From Aquisalimonas sp007126095 (lineage in GTDB: Bacteria; Pseudomonadota; Gammaproteobacteria; Nitrococcales; Aquisalimonadaceae), in assembly GCF_048323695.1 (NCBI RefSeq), contig NZ_JBLWFT010000009.1, positions 1 to 64,000 on the forward strand: 64,000 bases of DNA, written 5' to 3'. The notes beneath the pieces were generated by a model. It saw nothing but the letters and a program-made list of their open reading frames with translations. It did not search any database and was not told where the DNA came from. The translations under genes and the position numbers were made by a program. Below are positions 36,943-46,139 of the stretch, one piece after another. Position 1 is the first letter of the stretch; each line of letters opens with the position of its first letter.

Positions 36943-37241
36943 GTGCGGGACGGCTGAGCCGGGTCGATGGCGGGCTGCGTCTGGAGGGTGAGCTCGGGTT
37001 CGCCACGGCGAGGTTGCTGTGGCAGGAGGCGGCCGAGCATCTGCCGGTCGCAGGTACCGTCACGGTTGACTTGGCGGGCGTGACGCGGGCGGACAGTGCC
37101 GGGGTTGCCCTGCTGATTCACTGGACCCGGATCCAGCGGGATCACGGTGGTGGCGTCGAGTTTGTTAACATACCTGCTCAGATGCGTTCCATCGCCCGGG
37201 TCAGCGGCGTCGACGGGATTCTGCCGTTGTCGGACCAGTAA
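36939..37241 (+). CDS. mlaB: STAS-domain protein MlaB
   Basis: MlaB is a small cytoplasmic STAS-domain protein that stabilises MlaF and raises its ATPase activity. It has 100 residues and begins at GTG, overlapping the mlaC stop (GTGA). The conserved STAS phospho-loop region reads DLAGVTRADSAGVALL, with the Ser expected at the helix cap. It is the last gene of the mla operon, and ibaG follows. Confidence 0.9.
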   Translation: MSAGRLSRVDGGLRLEGELGFATARLLWQEAAEHLPVAGTVTVDLAGVTRADSAGVALLIHWTRIQRDHGGGVEFVNIPAQMRSIARVSGVDGILPLSDQ

Positions 37242-37304
37242 GCCCGCGCTGCCTTCGCCGGGGGTGGATTGGTCGAACACTGCACACAGGAGTACCGGCT
37301 CGTC

Positions 37305-37550
37305 ATGATGGAGCCCCAGGAAATCAAGAAGCTGATCGAGGACGGCCTGCCGGACTGTCACGCCACCGTTCAGGGCGACGGCCGCCATTTCCAGGCCGTG
37401 ATCGTCAGCCCCGCGTTCGAGACAAAGGCGCCTCTCGCTCGGCATCGGCTCGTCTACGGTGTGCTGGAGCAGCACATCCACTCCGACGAGCTACACGCGT
37501 TGTCCATGCGCACCCTGACCCCCGAGCAGTGGGACCAGGAGCAGGGCTGA
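37305..37550 (+). CDS. ibaG: BolA-family protein IbaG
   Basis: IbaG (YrbA) is a BolA-like protein that binds monothiol glutaredoxins and Fe-S clusters and is linked to acid stress. It has 81 residues from the ATG at 37305. The conserved HALSMRTLTPEQW C-terminal end and the GDGRHFQAVIVSPAF motif are visible; the His in GRHF and the C-terminal His are candidate ligands. An AGGAG lies 12 bp upstream. A further ATG is at 37308. It lies between mlaB and murA, as in E. coli. Confidence 0.92.
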   Translation: MMEPQEIKKLIEDGLPDCHATVQGDGRHFQAVIVSPAFETKAPLARHRLVYGVLEQHIHSDELHALSMRTLTPEQWDQEQG

Positions 37551-37558
37551 CCCTCTCC

Positions 37559-37575
37559 CGGGGCCGTTCGCCCCG
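37559..37575 (+). terminator. Small hairpin between ibaG and murA
   Basis: A perfect 6-bp stem (CGGGGC/GCCCCG) with a 5-nt loop lies 8 bp after the ibaG stop and 21 bp before murA. There is no strong U-tract, so any termination would be partial. Confidence 0.3.
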
Positions 37576-37596
37576 CTTGCATACCGGATTCGATCA

Positions 37597-38856
37597 ATGG
37601 AGAAACTCACTATCAACGGCGGGGGGGCGCTGGACGGCAGCATCCGTATCTCCGGGGCCAAGAACGCGGCGTTGCCGATTCTCTCGGCGACTCTGCTGGC
37701 CGATGGCCCGATGACCATTGGCAACATCCCCCACCTGCACGACATCACCACCACCATGGAACTGCTGGGGCGCATGGGCGTTCGGCTGACGGTGGACGAG
37801 CGCATGAGCATTGAGGTGGATCCGACCACCATCGACAGCCTTTACGCGCCCTATGAGCTGGTGCGGACCATGCGTGCGTCCATACTCGTGCTGGGCCCGC
37901 TGCTGGCGCGCTACGGCCAGGCGGACGTCTCCCTGCCGGGTGGCTGCGCCATCGGTTCACGGCCGGTGAACCTGCACATTGACGGGCTGAGCGCCATGGG
38001 CGCGGACATCACCGTCGAGGGCGGCTACATCCGTGCCCGGGCAAGCCGGCTCAAGGGGGCGCGGATCGTGCTGGACCTGATCACCGTTACGGGGACGGAG
38101 AATCTCATGATGGCCGCGACCCTGGCGGAGGGCACGACGGTCATCGAGAACGCCGCTCGCGAGCCCGAGGTGGTGGATCTGGCAGACTGCCTCAATGCCA
38201 TGGGCGCACGGGTCAGTGGCGCAGGTACGGATACCATTACCATCGAAGGGGTGGAGCGTCTCCATGGCACCGAATACCAAGTGCTCCCGGACCGCATCGA
38301 GACGGGCACCTACCTGGTGGCCGCAGCGATGACCGGCGGCCGCGTGCACCTGCGTGACACACGCGCCGGGCTGCTGGACGCGGTGCTGCAGAAGTTGCGC
38401 GAAACCGGAGCGGAGATCGACGTCACCGACGATGCCATCACCCTCGACATGCACGGGCGGCGGCCGAAGGCGGTGAGCCTGCGTACCGCCCCGTATCCCG
38501 CGTTTCCCACGGACATGCAGGCCCAGTTCTGCGCGCTCAATGCCGTGGCCGAAGGCGGCGCCACCGTCACCGAAACCGTCTTCGAGAACCGCTTCATGCA
38601 CGTGCTGGAGATGCAGCGCATGGGGGCGGATATCCGGCTCGAGGGCAACACGGCCATCAGCCGCGGCGTCGACGCACTGAAGGGGGCGCCGGTCATGGCC
38701 ACGGATCTGCGCGCCTCGGCCAGCCTGGTGCTGGCCGGGCTGGTGGCCGAGGGCGAGACCGAGGTCGATCGCATCTACCACATCGACCGCGGTTACGAAT
38801 GCATTGAGGAGAAGCTGGCACAGCTTGGCGCCGAAATCCGCCGTGTGCCGGCCTGA
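37597..38856 (+). CDS. murA: UDP-N-acetylglucosamine 1-carboxyvinyltransferase
   Basis: MurA transfers enolpyruvate from PEP to UDP-GlcNAc, the first committed step of peptidoglycan synthesis and the target of fosfomycin. It has 419 residues, as in E. coli. The active-site Cys117 lies in LPGGCAIGSRPV, so fosfomycin sensitivity is expected. The N-terminal GAKNAALPIL block is conserved. It is followed by hisG after 24 bp. Confidence 0.98.
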   Translation: MEKLTINGGGALDGSIRISGAKNAALPILSATLLADGPMTIGNIPHLHDITTTMELLGRMGVRLTVDERMSIEVDPTTIDSLYAPYELVRTMRASILVLGPLLARYGQADVSLPGGCAIGSRPVNLHIDGLSAMGADITVEGGYIRARASRLKGARIVLDLITVTGTENLMMAATLAEGTTVIENAAREPEVVDLADCLNAMGARVSGAGTDTITIEGVERLHGTEYQVLPDRIETGTYLVAAAMTGGRVHLRDTRAGLLDAVLQKLRETGAEIDVTDDAITLDMHGRRPKAVSLRTAPYPAFPTDMQAQFCALNAVAEGGATVTETVFENRFMHVLEMQRMGADIRLEGNTAISRGVDALKGAPVMATDLRASASLVLAGLVAEGETEVDRIYHIDRGYECIEEKLAQLGAEIRRVPA

Positions 38857-38880
38857 CGGCAGTTGGAGAGGCAACAAGTC

Positions 38881-39522
38881 ATGGCGGATTCCCTGACCAT
38901 CGCGCTGTCCAAGGGGCGCATCCTGGAGGACACGCTGCCGTTGCTGGCGCAGGCTGGCATTGAGCCCACGGACGATCCGGGCCGCAGTCGCAAGCTAGTG
39001 CTCGACACCACCGACCCGGTGGTGAAGCTGGTCATCCTGCGCGCCACGGATGTGCCCACCTACGTGGAGTACGGCGCGGCCGACGTGGGGGTTGCCGGCA
39101 AGGACGTGCTGCTGGAGCATGGAGGCGAGGGACTCTATGAGCCCCTGGATCTCGGTATCGCCCGTTGCCGCATGATGGTCGCCGGCTTTCCCGGTGCCAA
39201 CGCGGGGCGGGGCAAAGTTCGGGTGGCCACCAAGTTCGTGAACATCGCCCGGCGCTACTTCGCCGAGCAGGGGCGTCAGGTGGAGACGGTGAAGCTGTAC
39301 GGCTCCATGGAACTCGCGCCCATCGCCGGCCTGTCGGACCTCATCGTGGATCTGGTGGATACCGGGAATACACTGCGTGCCAACGGCCTGGAGCCGCTCG
39401 AGCATATCGCCGACATCAGCTCCCGGCTGATCGTCAACAAGGCGGCGATGAAGATGAAGCACCGCCGCATCAAGGCATTCACCGAACGCCTGGCCGACGC
39501 CGTCGGCGGACGTGCGGCCTGA
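38881..39522 (+). CDS. hisG: ATP phosphoribosyltransferase, short form
   Basis: HisG begins histidine synthesis by joining ATP and PRPP. This protein has 213 residues, which is the short form (HisG-S) without the C-terminal regulatory domain. In known systems the short form needs the HisZ subunit. hisZ is not seen in this window. DLIVDLVDTGNTLRANGL is the PRPP-binding loop. The ATG at 38881 follows GGAGAGG. hisD starts 16 bp downstream. Confidence 0.95.
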   Translation: MADSLTIALSKGRILEDTLPLLAQAGIEPTDDPGRSRKLVLDTTDPVVKLVILRATDVPTYVEYGAADVGVAGKDVLLEHGGEGLYEPLDLGIARCRMMVAGFPGANAGRGKVRVATKFVNIARRYFAEQGRQVETVKLYGSMELAPIAGLSDLIVDLVDTGNTLRANGLEPLEHIADISSRLIVNKAAMKMKHRRIKAFTERLADAVGGRAA

Positions 39523-39537
39523 CAGGGGGATAGGGAG

Positions 39538-40851
39538 ATGCTGGAGATCACCCGACTGAGCACCACCCAGCCCGATTTCTGGGAGTCCCTGGCCCGTCTG
39601 ACCAGTGACGAGACCGAGACCGACACGGCCGTCGAGGATACCGTGACGGCCATTCTGGCCGCCGTCCGCAAGGAGGGCGATGCCGCGGTTTTGCGCTATA
39701 CCAGCGAGCTCGATCGTCTGGATGCATCCACGGTGGCCGAGCTCGAGGTGGCGCCGGAGCGGCTGCGGGCGGCGTTCGAGAGCCTGGACGAGGAACAGCG
39801 TGCCGCGCTTACCCGGGCCGAGGAGCGTATCCGCGCCTATGCGGAACGCCAGCGCATGGAGTCGTGGGAGTACACCGAGGCCGACGGCACCATGCTCGGC
39901 CAGAAAGTGACCCCTCTGGATCGCGTCGGCCTCTACGTGCCCGGCGGCAAGGCGGCGTATCCGTCGTCCGTGCTCATGAACGCGGTACCCGCCTGCGTGG
40001 CCGGCGTGTCGGATATCGTCATGGTCGTGCCGGCGCCGGACGGCGAACTGGATCCTCTGGTGCTGGCGGCGGCCCATCTGGCCGGCGTCACCCGCGTCTA
40101 CACCATCGGCGGCGCCCAGGCCATTGCCGCGCTCGCCTACGGCACGGCGACCATCCCGGCCGTGGACAAGATCGTGGGCCCAGGCAATGCTTACGTGGCG
40201 GCGGCGAAGCGGCGAGTTTTCGGCCGCGTCGGCATCGACATGATCGCGGGGCCGTCGGAGATCCTCATCATCTGTGATGGCCAGACCGATCCGGACTGGA
40301 TCGCCATGGATCTGTTCTCCCAGGCGGAGCACGACGAGGTAGCGCGTGCGGTGCTGGTGTGTCCGGATGCGCTCTACTTGGACCAGGTCCAGCAGTCCAT
40401 GGAGCGGCTGCTGCCGACCATGGAGCGCTCGGACATCATCCGTGCGGCCCTGGCGAACCGCGGTGCGCTGATCTGCGTGCGCGATCTGGTGGAGGCGGAA
40501 GAGGTGACCAACACCGTTGCGCCGGAGCACCTGGAACTGTCCGTGGCGCAGCCACAGAAGATGGCGGAGCGGATCCGGCACGCCGGCGCCATCTTCCTCG
40601 GGCGGCATACGCCGGAGGTTCTCGGTGACTACTGTGCCGGGCCGAACCACGTTCTGCCCACCTCGGGCACGGCGCGGTTTGCCTCGCCGCTGGGCGTCTA
40701 CGACTTCCAGAAGCGCAGCAGCCTGATCCAGGCAACGCCGGCGGGTGCCGCCGAGCACGGGCGTGTCGCTGCGGTGCTCGCCCACGCGGAGGGGCTGACC
40801 GCCCACGCCGAATCCGCCGCCTACCGGGTGCGGGCGCATGAGCAGGAGTGA
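39538..40851 (+). CDS. hisD: Histidinol dehydrogenase
   Basis: HisD oxidises histidinol twice to histidine using NAD and zinc. It has 437 residues (E. coli 434). The blocks YVPGGKAAYPSS (about 130-141) and GPSEILIICD (about 239-248) and the C-terminal AGPNHVLPTSGTARF are characteristic. SD precedes the ATG (AGGGAG). It overlaps hisC by 14 bp. Confidence 0.97.
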   Translation: MLEITRLSTTQPDFWESLARLTSDETETDTAVEDTVTAILAAVRKEGDAAVLRYTSELDRLDASTVAELEVAPERLRAAFESLDEEQRAALTRAEERIRAYAERQRMESWEYTEADGTMLGQKVTPLDRVGLYVPGGKAAYPSSVLMNAVPACVAGVSDIVMVVPAPDGELDPLVLAAAHLAGVTRVYTIGGAQAIAALAYGTATIPAVDKIVGPGNAYVAAAKRRVFGRVGIDMIAGPSEILIICDGQTDPDWIAMDLFSQAEHDEVARAVLVCPDALYLDQVQQSMERLLPTMERSDIIRAALANRGALICVRDLVEAEEVTNTVAPEHLELSVAQPQKMAERIRHAGAIFLGRHTPEVLGDYCAGPNHVLPTSGTARFASPLGVYDFQKRSSLIQATPAGAAEHGRVAAVLAHAEGLTAHAESAAYRVRAHEQE

Positions 40852-41935
40852 CGACCGCAACGCCCGGATCACGCGCCTGGTGCGGCCGGCCGTGCAGGCC
40901 GTGCAGGCGTATCACGTGCCGCCGGCACAGGGCATGGTCAAGCTCGATGCCATGGAGAATCCCTACCCGTGGCCCGGCGAGCTACGGGACGACTGGCTTG
41001 CGGTGCTGGCGGACGTCACTGCCAACCGATACCCCGACCCTACGGCAGCGGCGCTCAAGGCGCAGCTCCGCCGGGATGGTGGTGTGCCCGATGCCGCCGG
41101 CCTGCTCCTGGGCAACGGCTCCGATGAACTGATCCAGCTCCTCGCACTCGCTCTGGGCGGTGAGGGGCGGGTGGTCATGGCGCCGGGGCCTGGATTCGCC
41201 ATGTACCGGCTCATCGCCGCGTTCACGGGGCTGGAGTACCAGGAAGTGCCGCTGTCGGGCGACGATTTCGCGCTGGATCAGGGCGCCATGCTGGCGGCGA
41301 TTGCCCGGCACCAGCCGGCGGTGATCTATCTGGCCTACCCGAACAACCCCACGGGCAACGCCTTCGATGCCGCCGCCATGGAGGCCGTGATCGAGGCTGC
41401 CCCCGGCGTGGTGGTCATTGACGAGGCGTACGAGCCGTTCTGCGGCCGCACCTGGATGTCTGCTCTGGAGCGCTACGACCACCTGCTGGTGATGCGCACC
41501 GTCTCCAAGATGGGGCTGGCCGGGCTGCGCCTGGGTTATCTGGCCGGCCATCCGGACTGGCTGGTGCAGCTGGAGAAGTGTCGTCTGCCGTACAACATCA
41601 ACGTGCTCACCCAGGCCAGCGCGGCCTTTGCCCTGGAGCATGGTGACCGCCTGCGTGCCCAGACCGAGGCGTTGCGGGTAGAGCGGGAGCGGCTGTTCGA
41701 GGCGTTGTGTACCCGGCCGGGGCTACGGGTGTGGCCCAGCGAAGCGAATTTCATCACCTTCCGCGCACAACCCGGCCAGGCTGGCGGGATTCACGCGTCA
41801 CTCCGGGAGAGTGGCGTATTGATCAAGAATCTCGATGGCAGCCACCCGCTGCTCTCGGACTGCCTGCGGGTCACCGTGGGCAGGGCCGAGGAGAATGCGC
41901 GCTTCCTCACGGCCCTGGACGCCGTCATCGGCTGA
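40838..41935 (+). CDS. hisC: Histidinol-phosphate aminotransferase
   Basis: HisC transfers an amino group from glutamate to imidazole acetol phosphate. It has 365 residues and is a fold-type I PLP aminotransferase. AYPNNPTGN (about 165-173) is the cofactor block. DEAYEPF holds the PLP-contacting Asp, and the PLP Lys is in TVSKMGLAGLRLGY (near 226). It ends 18 bp from a convergent protease gene. The other his genes are elsewhere. Confidence 0.95.
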   Translation: MSRSDDRNARITRLVRPAVQAVQAYHVPPAQGMVKLDAMENPYPWPGELRDDWLAVLADVTANRYPDPTAAALKAQLRRDGGVPDAAGLLLGNGSDELIQLLALALGGEGRVVMAPGPGFAMYRLIAAFTGLEYQEVPLSGDDFALDQGAMLAAIARHQPAVIYLAYPNNPTGNAFDAAAMEAVIEAAPGVVVIDEAYEPFCGRTWMSALERYDHLLVMRTVSKMGLAGLRLGYLAGHPDWLVQLEKCRLPYNINVLTQASAAFALEHGDRLRAQTEALRVERERLFEALCTRPGLRVWPSEANFITFRAQPGQAGGIHASLRESGVLIKNLDGSHPLLSDCLRVTVGRAEENARFLTALDAVIG

Positions 41936-41953
41936 CGGGCTCCGGGTTGCCGC

Positions 41954-43141
41954 TCACTGGCGGCGCAGCTCCCGGGCCGCCGGCCGTTCCTGCACGGTCA
42001 GTGCGCGTTCGAACTCCTCACCATCACGTTTCCCGACGATGGTGACCTCCGTGTCCGGCGAGCGCTCGGTGATCCGCATCAGCAGATCCTGGCTGTTGCG
42101 GAGCCGTTCGCCATCCACCGACAGCACGATGTCGCCCGGCTGCAGGCCCGCCGCGTCGGCCGGGCCGTCGCGCATGACGCCCGCGATCAGGACGCCGTCC
42201 TGGGAGTCGAGTTCGAACGACTCGGCCAGCGATCGCGTGATGTCCTGCACCTCGACGCCGGCCCAGCCCCGGATGACCCGGCCTTGCTCAATGATGCTCT
42301 CCATGACGCCCTGGGCCAGCATGGCGGGAATCGCGAACCCGATGCCGTGAGAGCCGCCCGAGCGGCTGAAGATGGCGGTGTTGATGCCGATCAGGTCACC
42401 GTGGGCGTTGATGAGCGCGCCCCCGGAGTTGCCCGGGTTGATGGCGGCATCCGTCTGAATGAAGTTCTCGAATGTGGTCAGCCCCAGGCGGCTCCTGCCC
42501 GTGGCGCTGACGATACCCTGGGTGACGGTCTGGCCGACACCGAACGGGTTACCGATGGCGAGCACCACGTCGCCCACCCGTAGCTCTTCCGAGCGGCCCA
42601 CGGTGATGACCGGCAGATCGTCCATGTCAAGGGCAAGCACCGCCAGGTCCGTTTCCGGGTCGGTGCCGACGACCTGCGCCTCGCCCGCGCGGCCGTCGTT
42701 GAGGGAGACCTGGATGGCGTCCGCACCCTCGACGATGTGGTTGCTGGTGAGAATGAACCCGCTGTCGCTGATGATGACTCCGGAGCCCAGGTTGGTGTCC
42801 GTCTGCTCGTCGTCCCGGTCACGCTCGCCGAAGAACTCGCGAAATAGCGGATCGTCATACATGGAGTGTTCACCGCGTGCCACACGGGTGGCGGTGAAGA
42901 TGTTCACCACCGCTGGTGCCGCCGCATCGACCGCATCGGCGTAGGACGCCGGGCCCTGTTCGCGCACTGGCCGTCCGTCGTCGTCCGCGGCCGTCTCGGG
43001 GGCCTGCTGAACGGTGATCGTCCTGAGCGGCTCCCCGGGCAGGCCTAGGACCCCGGGGAAGAACCAGATGATCATTGCGGCCGCCACCATGCCGAGCAGC
43101 GAGTAGGTCAGGAGAAAGCGCATTGCGCGTCGAGTCTGCAT
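41954..43141 (-). CDS. degS: DegS/AlgW-type periplasmic serine protease
   Basis: This is an inner-membrane-anchored trypsin-like protease with one PDZ domain. DegS and AlgW start the sigma-E envelope stress cascade by cleaving RseA/MucA. From the ATG at 43141 it has 395 residues; ATG at 43159 is an alternative. One transmembrane helix (about 8-30) precedes the protease. The triad is His in LTSNHIVEG, Asp in DPETDLAVL and Ser in NPGNSGGAL. PDZ spans about 275-375. The position beside nif3 and petABC matches pseudomonad algW. No rseA or rpoE is in the window. Confidence 0.93.
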   Translation of the reverse strand: MQTRRAMRFLLTYSLLGMVAAAMIIWFFPGVLGLPGEPLRTITVQQAPETAADDDGRPVREQGPASYADAVDAAAPAVVNIFTATRVARGEHSMYDDPLFREFFGERDRDDEQTDTNLGSGVIISDSGFILTSNHIVEGADAIQVSLNDGRAGEAQVVGTDPETDLAVLALDMDDLPVITVGRSEELRVGDVVLAIGNPFGVGQTVTQGIVSATGRSRLGLTTFENFIQTDAAINPGNSGGALINAHGDLIGINTAIFSRSGGSHGIGFAIPAMLAQGVMESIIEQGRVIRGWAGVEVQDITRSLAESFELDSQDGVLIAGVMRDGPADAAGLQPGDIVLSVDGERLRNSQDLLMRITERSPDTEVTIVGKRDGEEFERALTVQERPAARELRRQ

Positions 43142-43244
43142 GTCTGTGTCCGGGGCCATCAGTGTAAAATCCGTCGAACATTGTAACGGCTTGGCCGCGA
43201 GGCGGAACCATCTGTCTGATCGAGATGTGAACCGGGAGGGAATC

Positions 43245-44000
43245 ATGGAGCCGGAAAATCTTGCCGCCTATGCGGATCGACTGCTCGACGCACAGGCATT
43301 TCAGGACTACGCCCCCAACGGCATGCAGGTGCGGGGGCGGCGCCCCGTGCGCCGGCTGGTCTCCGGCGTGACCGCCTGTCAGGCCCTGCTTGATGAGGCG
43401 GTGCGGCTGGACGCCGATGCGGTGCTGGTGCATCACGGCTACTTCTGGAAGGGGGAGAGCCCGTGTATCAACGGGATGAAGGCCGAGCGGCTGCGCACGC
43501 TGCTCACGAATGACATGAGCCTGTTCGCCTACCATCTGCCTCTCGACGCCCACGCCGAACTGGGCAATAACGCCTGTCTTGCCGGTGATCTCGACCTGAC
43601 GGTGACCGGCACATTCGAGACGGGCACGTATCGTCCGCTGGGCATGCTCGGCGCACCGCGCGAGCCGTTACCGTTGGACGCGTTCGCGGAGCGTGTGGCG
43701 GCGGCGCTGGGCCGGCAGCCTACCGTGGTAGCCGGCGGTGACCATCCCGTGCGCCGTGTCGCCTGGTGCAGCGGTGGCGCCCAGGGGTTCATCGATCATG
43801 TGGCAACGCTGGGCGTGGATCTCTACTTCTCGGGCGAGATTTCCGAGCCGACAGTCCATACTGCCCGGGAGTGTGGCCTGCATTACCTGGCTGCCGGGCA
43901 CCACGCCACCGAGCGTGGCGGCGCGCGAGCGCTAGGTGAGCATCTGGCCGCGCGTTTCGATCTGGAGCACCACTTCATCGACATCGACAGCCCGGCATGA
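43245..44000 (+). CDS. NIF3-like dinuclear metal centre protein (YbgI family)
   Basis: This 251-residue protein belongs to the NIF3/YbgI family, which forms hexameric toroids with a two-metal centre. Candidate metal ligands are VLVHHGYFW (His pair about 64-65) and the second conserved YLAAGHHATERGG (about 216-228). YHLPLDAH (about 94-101) is another family block. Its molecular role is poorly defined; in E. coli YbgI is linked to nucleotide or lesion metabolism without firm proof. The ATG at 43245 follows GGGAGGG. Confidence 0.9.
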   Translation: MEPENLAAYADRLLDAQAFQDYAPNGMQVRGRRPVRRLVSGVTACQALLDEAVRLDADAVLVHHGYFWKGESPCINGMKAERLRTLLTNDMSLFAYHLPLDAHAELGNNACLAGDLDLTVTGTFETGTYRPLGMLGAPREPLPLDAFAERVAAALGRQPTVVAGGDHPVRRVAWCSGGAQGFIDHVATLGVDLYFSGEISEPTVHTARECGLHYLAAGHHATERGGARALGEHLAARFDLEHHFIDIDSPA

Positions 44001-44310
44001 TGCAGGTGCATGGCTCGAACGTGAAACAGCGCGCTGAACAACGCCTCGGAACGGTGTCAGAATAGGTAGATGAAGTGGGCGTGGGAGGGGCGTTGGCTTG
44101 ACCCGGCAGGCCGGATGTCGGATCCTTGTGCGCCGTGCCAGCGGGGGTACATGGGGCGATTGTGCCTTCGATATGCGCTAGCGGCCTCCCGCAGGCGTTC
44201 TGTGCCCGGAAGGGCGATGGGATCCGGGGCGCGGCAACCCGCCACAACAGGCAGTTCGTTTTCGCAAGACACCATCGAGTCAGGTGGCTAAAACCCAGTA
44301 GGGGGCAGCA
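44001..44310 (+). other. 310-bp gap upstream of petABC
   Basis: No reading frame here has recognisable protein content. A TTGACC (44098-44103) followed at 17 bp by GATCCT is a weak promoter candidate for petABC. An untranslated leader of up to about 185 bp would follow. A GGGGGCAG about 4 bp before petA is its likely ribosome binding site. No riboswitch was recognised. Confidence 0.3.
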
Positions 44311-44907
44311 ATGAATCAGGAAGGCGCGGACAAGAGCAGGCGCCGCTTTCTGACTGCGGCAACGTCCGTGGTCGGTGGAGCGGGCGCCGCGTTTCTCGCG
44401 GTACCGTTTATCAGCTACTGGCGTCCGAGTGCTCGGGCCCAGGCAGCCGGTGCCCCGGTCGAAGTGGATATTACTGGCCTGGAGCCGGGAGAGCTGATCA
44501 ACGTCAAATGGCGTGGTGACCCCGTATGGCTGTTCCGCCGCACGGACGAGAACCTTGAGGATCTCGAGGGGATCCGGGATCGCCTGCGCGATCCGGACTC
44601 CGACGAGCCGCAGCAGCCCGAGTATGCGCGCAATACCCACCGGTCCATCGAGCCCGAGCTCATGGTGATGGTCGGGATCTGCACGCACCTGGGCTGTTCG
44701 CCGTTGTTCCGGCCAGATCAGACGCCGGAAGGCATGGACGGGGAATGGCCGGGGGGCTTTTTCTGTCCGTGTCATGGCTCCTATTTCGACCTCGCGGGGC
44801 GTGTGTTCCGCGGCGTCCCGGCGGACAAGAACATGGAGGTGCCGCCCTACTACTTCATGGATGACGACACCGTCCTGGTGGGCGAAGACGAAGAAGGAGA
44901 CGCCTGA
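44311..44907 (+). CDS. petA: Ubiquinol-cytochrome c reductase iron-sulfur (Rieske) subunit
   Basis: The Rieske protein carries the 2Fe-2S cluster that takes the first electron from ubiquinol in complex III. It has 198 residues. A twin-arginine signal-anchor (SRRRFLTAAT, residues 9-18) targets the folded protein to the membrane. Cluster motifs are CTHLGC (124-129) and CPCH (152-155): C124, H126, C152 and H155 are ligands, and C129/C154 form the disulfide. It is the first gene of petABC, overlapping petB by one base. Confidence 0.97.
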   Translation: MNQEGADKSRRRFLTAATSVVGGAGAAFLAVPFISYWRPSARAQAAGAPVEVDITGLEPGELINVKWRGDPVWLFRRTDENLEDLEGIRDRLRDPDSDEPQQPEYARNTHRSIEPELMVMVGICTHLGCSPLFRPDQTPEGMDGEWPGGFFCPCHGSYFDLAGRVFRGVPADKNMEVPPYYFMDDDTVLVGEDEEGDA

Positions 44908-46139
44908 TGAGCGAGACCAGATCGGGGGGGCTGGTCGGCTGGATCGATGACCGCTTCCCGCTCACCAAGATGTGGCGCGAGCACGTCTCGGAGTATTACG
45001 CGCCCAAGAACTTCAATTTCTGGTACTACTTCGGATCGCTGGCGCTGCTAACGCTGGTCATCCAGGTGGTGTCGGGCATCTTTCTGACCATGAACTACAT
45101 CCCCTCCGGCGATCGCGCGTTCGAGTCGGTGGAGTACATCATGCGCGATGTGGAGTGGGGATGGCTGATTCGCTACATCCACACCACCGGCGCGTCCGCG
45201 TTCTTCGTCGTGGTCTATCTGCACATGTTCCGGGCGCTGATGTACGGCTCGTACCAGAAGCCGCGCGAACTGCTGTGGATCTTCGGCTGCCTGATCTTCG
45301 TGCTGCTCATGGCCGAGGCGTTCATGGGCTACATGTTGCCGTGGGGGCAGATGTCCTACTGGGGCGGCCAGGTGATCATCTCGCTGTTCGGCGCCATCCC
45401 TGTCATCGGGCCTGACCTGGCGCTTTGGATCCGGGGTGACTACGTCATCTCCGAGGCGACGCTGAACCGCTTCTTCGCCCTGCACGTGGTGGCGGTGCCG
45501 CTGGTGATCATCTTCCTGGTGGTGGCCCACATCCTCGCGCTGCACGAGGTGGGGTCGAACAACCCGGACGGCATCGACATCAAGAAGAACAAGGACGCCA
45601 ACGGCATTCCGAAGGACGGGATTCCCTTCCACCCGTACTACACGGTGAAGGATCTTATCGGGGTCGGTGTCTACTTCATCCTGTTCTCGGTAGTGGTTTT
45701 CTACATCCCCGATTTCTGGGGGATGTTCATCGAGCACCCGAACTTCGAGGAAGCAAACCCGCAGGTGACGCCGGATCACATTGCGCCGGTCTGGTACTTC
45801 GCGGCCTATTACGCCATCCTGCGCGCCATCCCTGATACGTTCGGCGGCGTGCTGGCCATGGGCCTGGCCGTGATGATCCTGTTCGTGTTGCCCTGGCTCG
45901 ACCGCGGCAAGGTGCGCTCGATCCGCTATCGTGGCCTGAGCTTCAAGATCGCCCTGGGCATCTTCGCTGTCGGCTTCATGCTGCTCACGTACTTGGGCAC
46001 CCAGCCGGCAACCGGGCTGAACACGATGCTGTCGCGGCTGGGTACGGTGATCTATTTCGGCTACTTCATCTTCCTTTTCGTCTATACGGCCTTCGGGCTG
46101 GAAAGGACCAAGCCAGTTCCCGAGAGGGTGACGTCCTGA
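44907..46139 (+). CDS. petB: Cytochrome b subunit of the bc1 complex
   Basis: Cytochrome b holds hemes bL and bH and both quinone sites in complex III. It has 410 residues with about eight transmembrane helices. Heme His pairs are in YIHTTGASAFFVVVYLHMFR and FFALHVVAVPLVIIFLVVAH (split across helices B and D). The PEWY-type Qo motif appears as PVWY (near 292). It overlaps petA and petC by one base each. Confidence 0.97.
   Translation: MSETRSGGLVGWIDDRFPLTKMWREHVSEYYAPKNFNFWYYFGSLALLTLVIQVVSGIFLTMNYIPSGDRAFESVEYIMRDVEWGWLIRYIHTTGASAFFVVVYLHMFRALMYGSYQKPRELLWIFGCLIFVLLMAEAFMGYMLPWGQMSYWGGQVIISLFGAIPVIGPDLALWIRGDYVISEATLNRFFALHVVAVPLVIIFLVVAHILALHEVGSNNPDGIDIKKNKDANGIPKDGIPFHPYYTVKDLIGVGVYFILFSVVVFYIPDFWGMFIEHPNFEEANPQVTPDHIAPVWYFAAYYAILRAIPDTFGGVLAMGLAVMILFVLPWLDRGKVRSIRYRGLSFKIALGIFAVGFMLLTYLGTQPATGLNTMLSRLGTVIYFGYFIFLFVYTAFGLERTKPVPERVTS

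Noticed and set aside
38995..40872. A 625-codon open frame opposite hisG/hisD
   Set aside because: Antisense shadow of two certain histidine genes.
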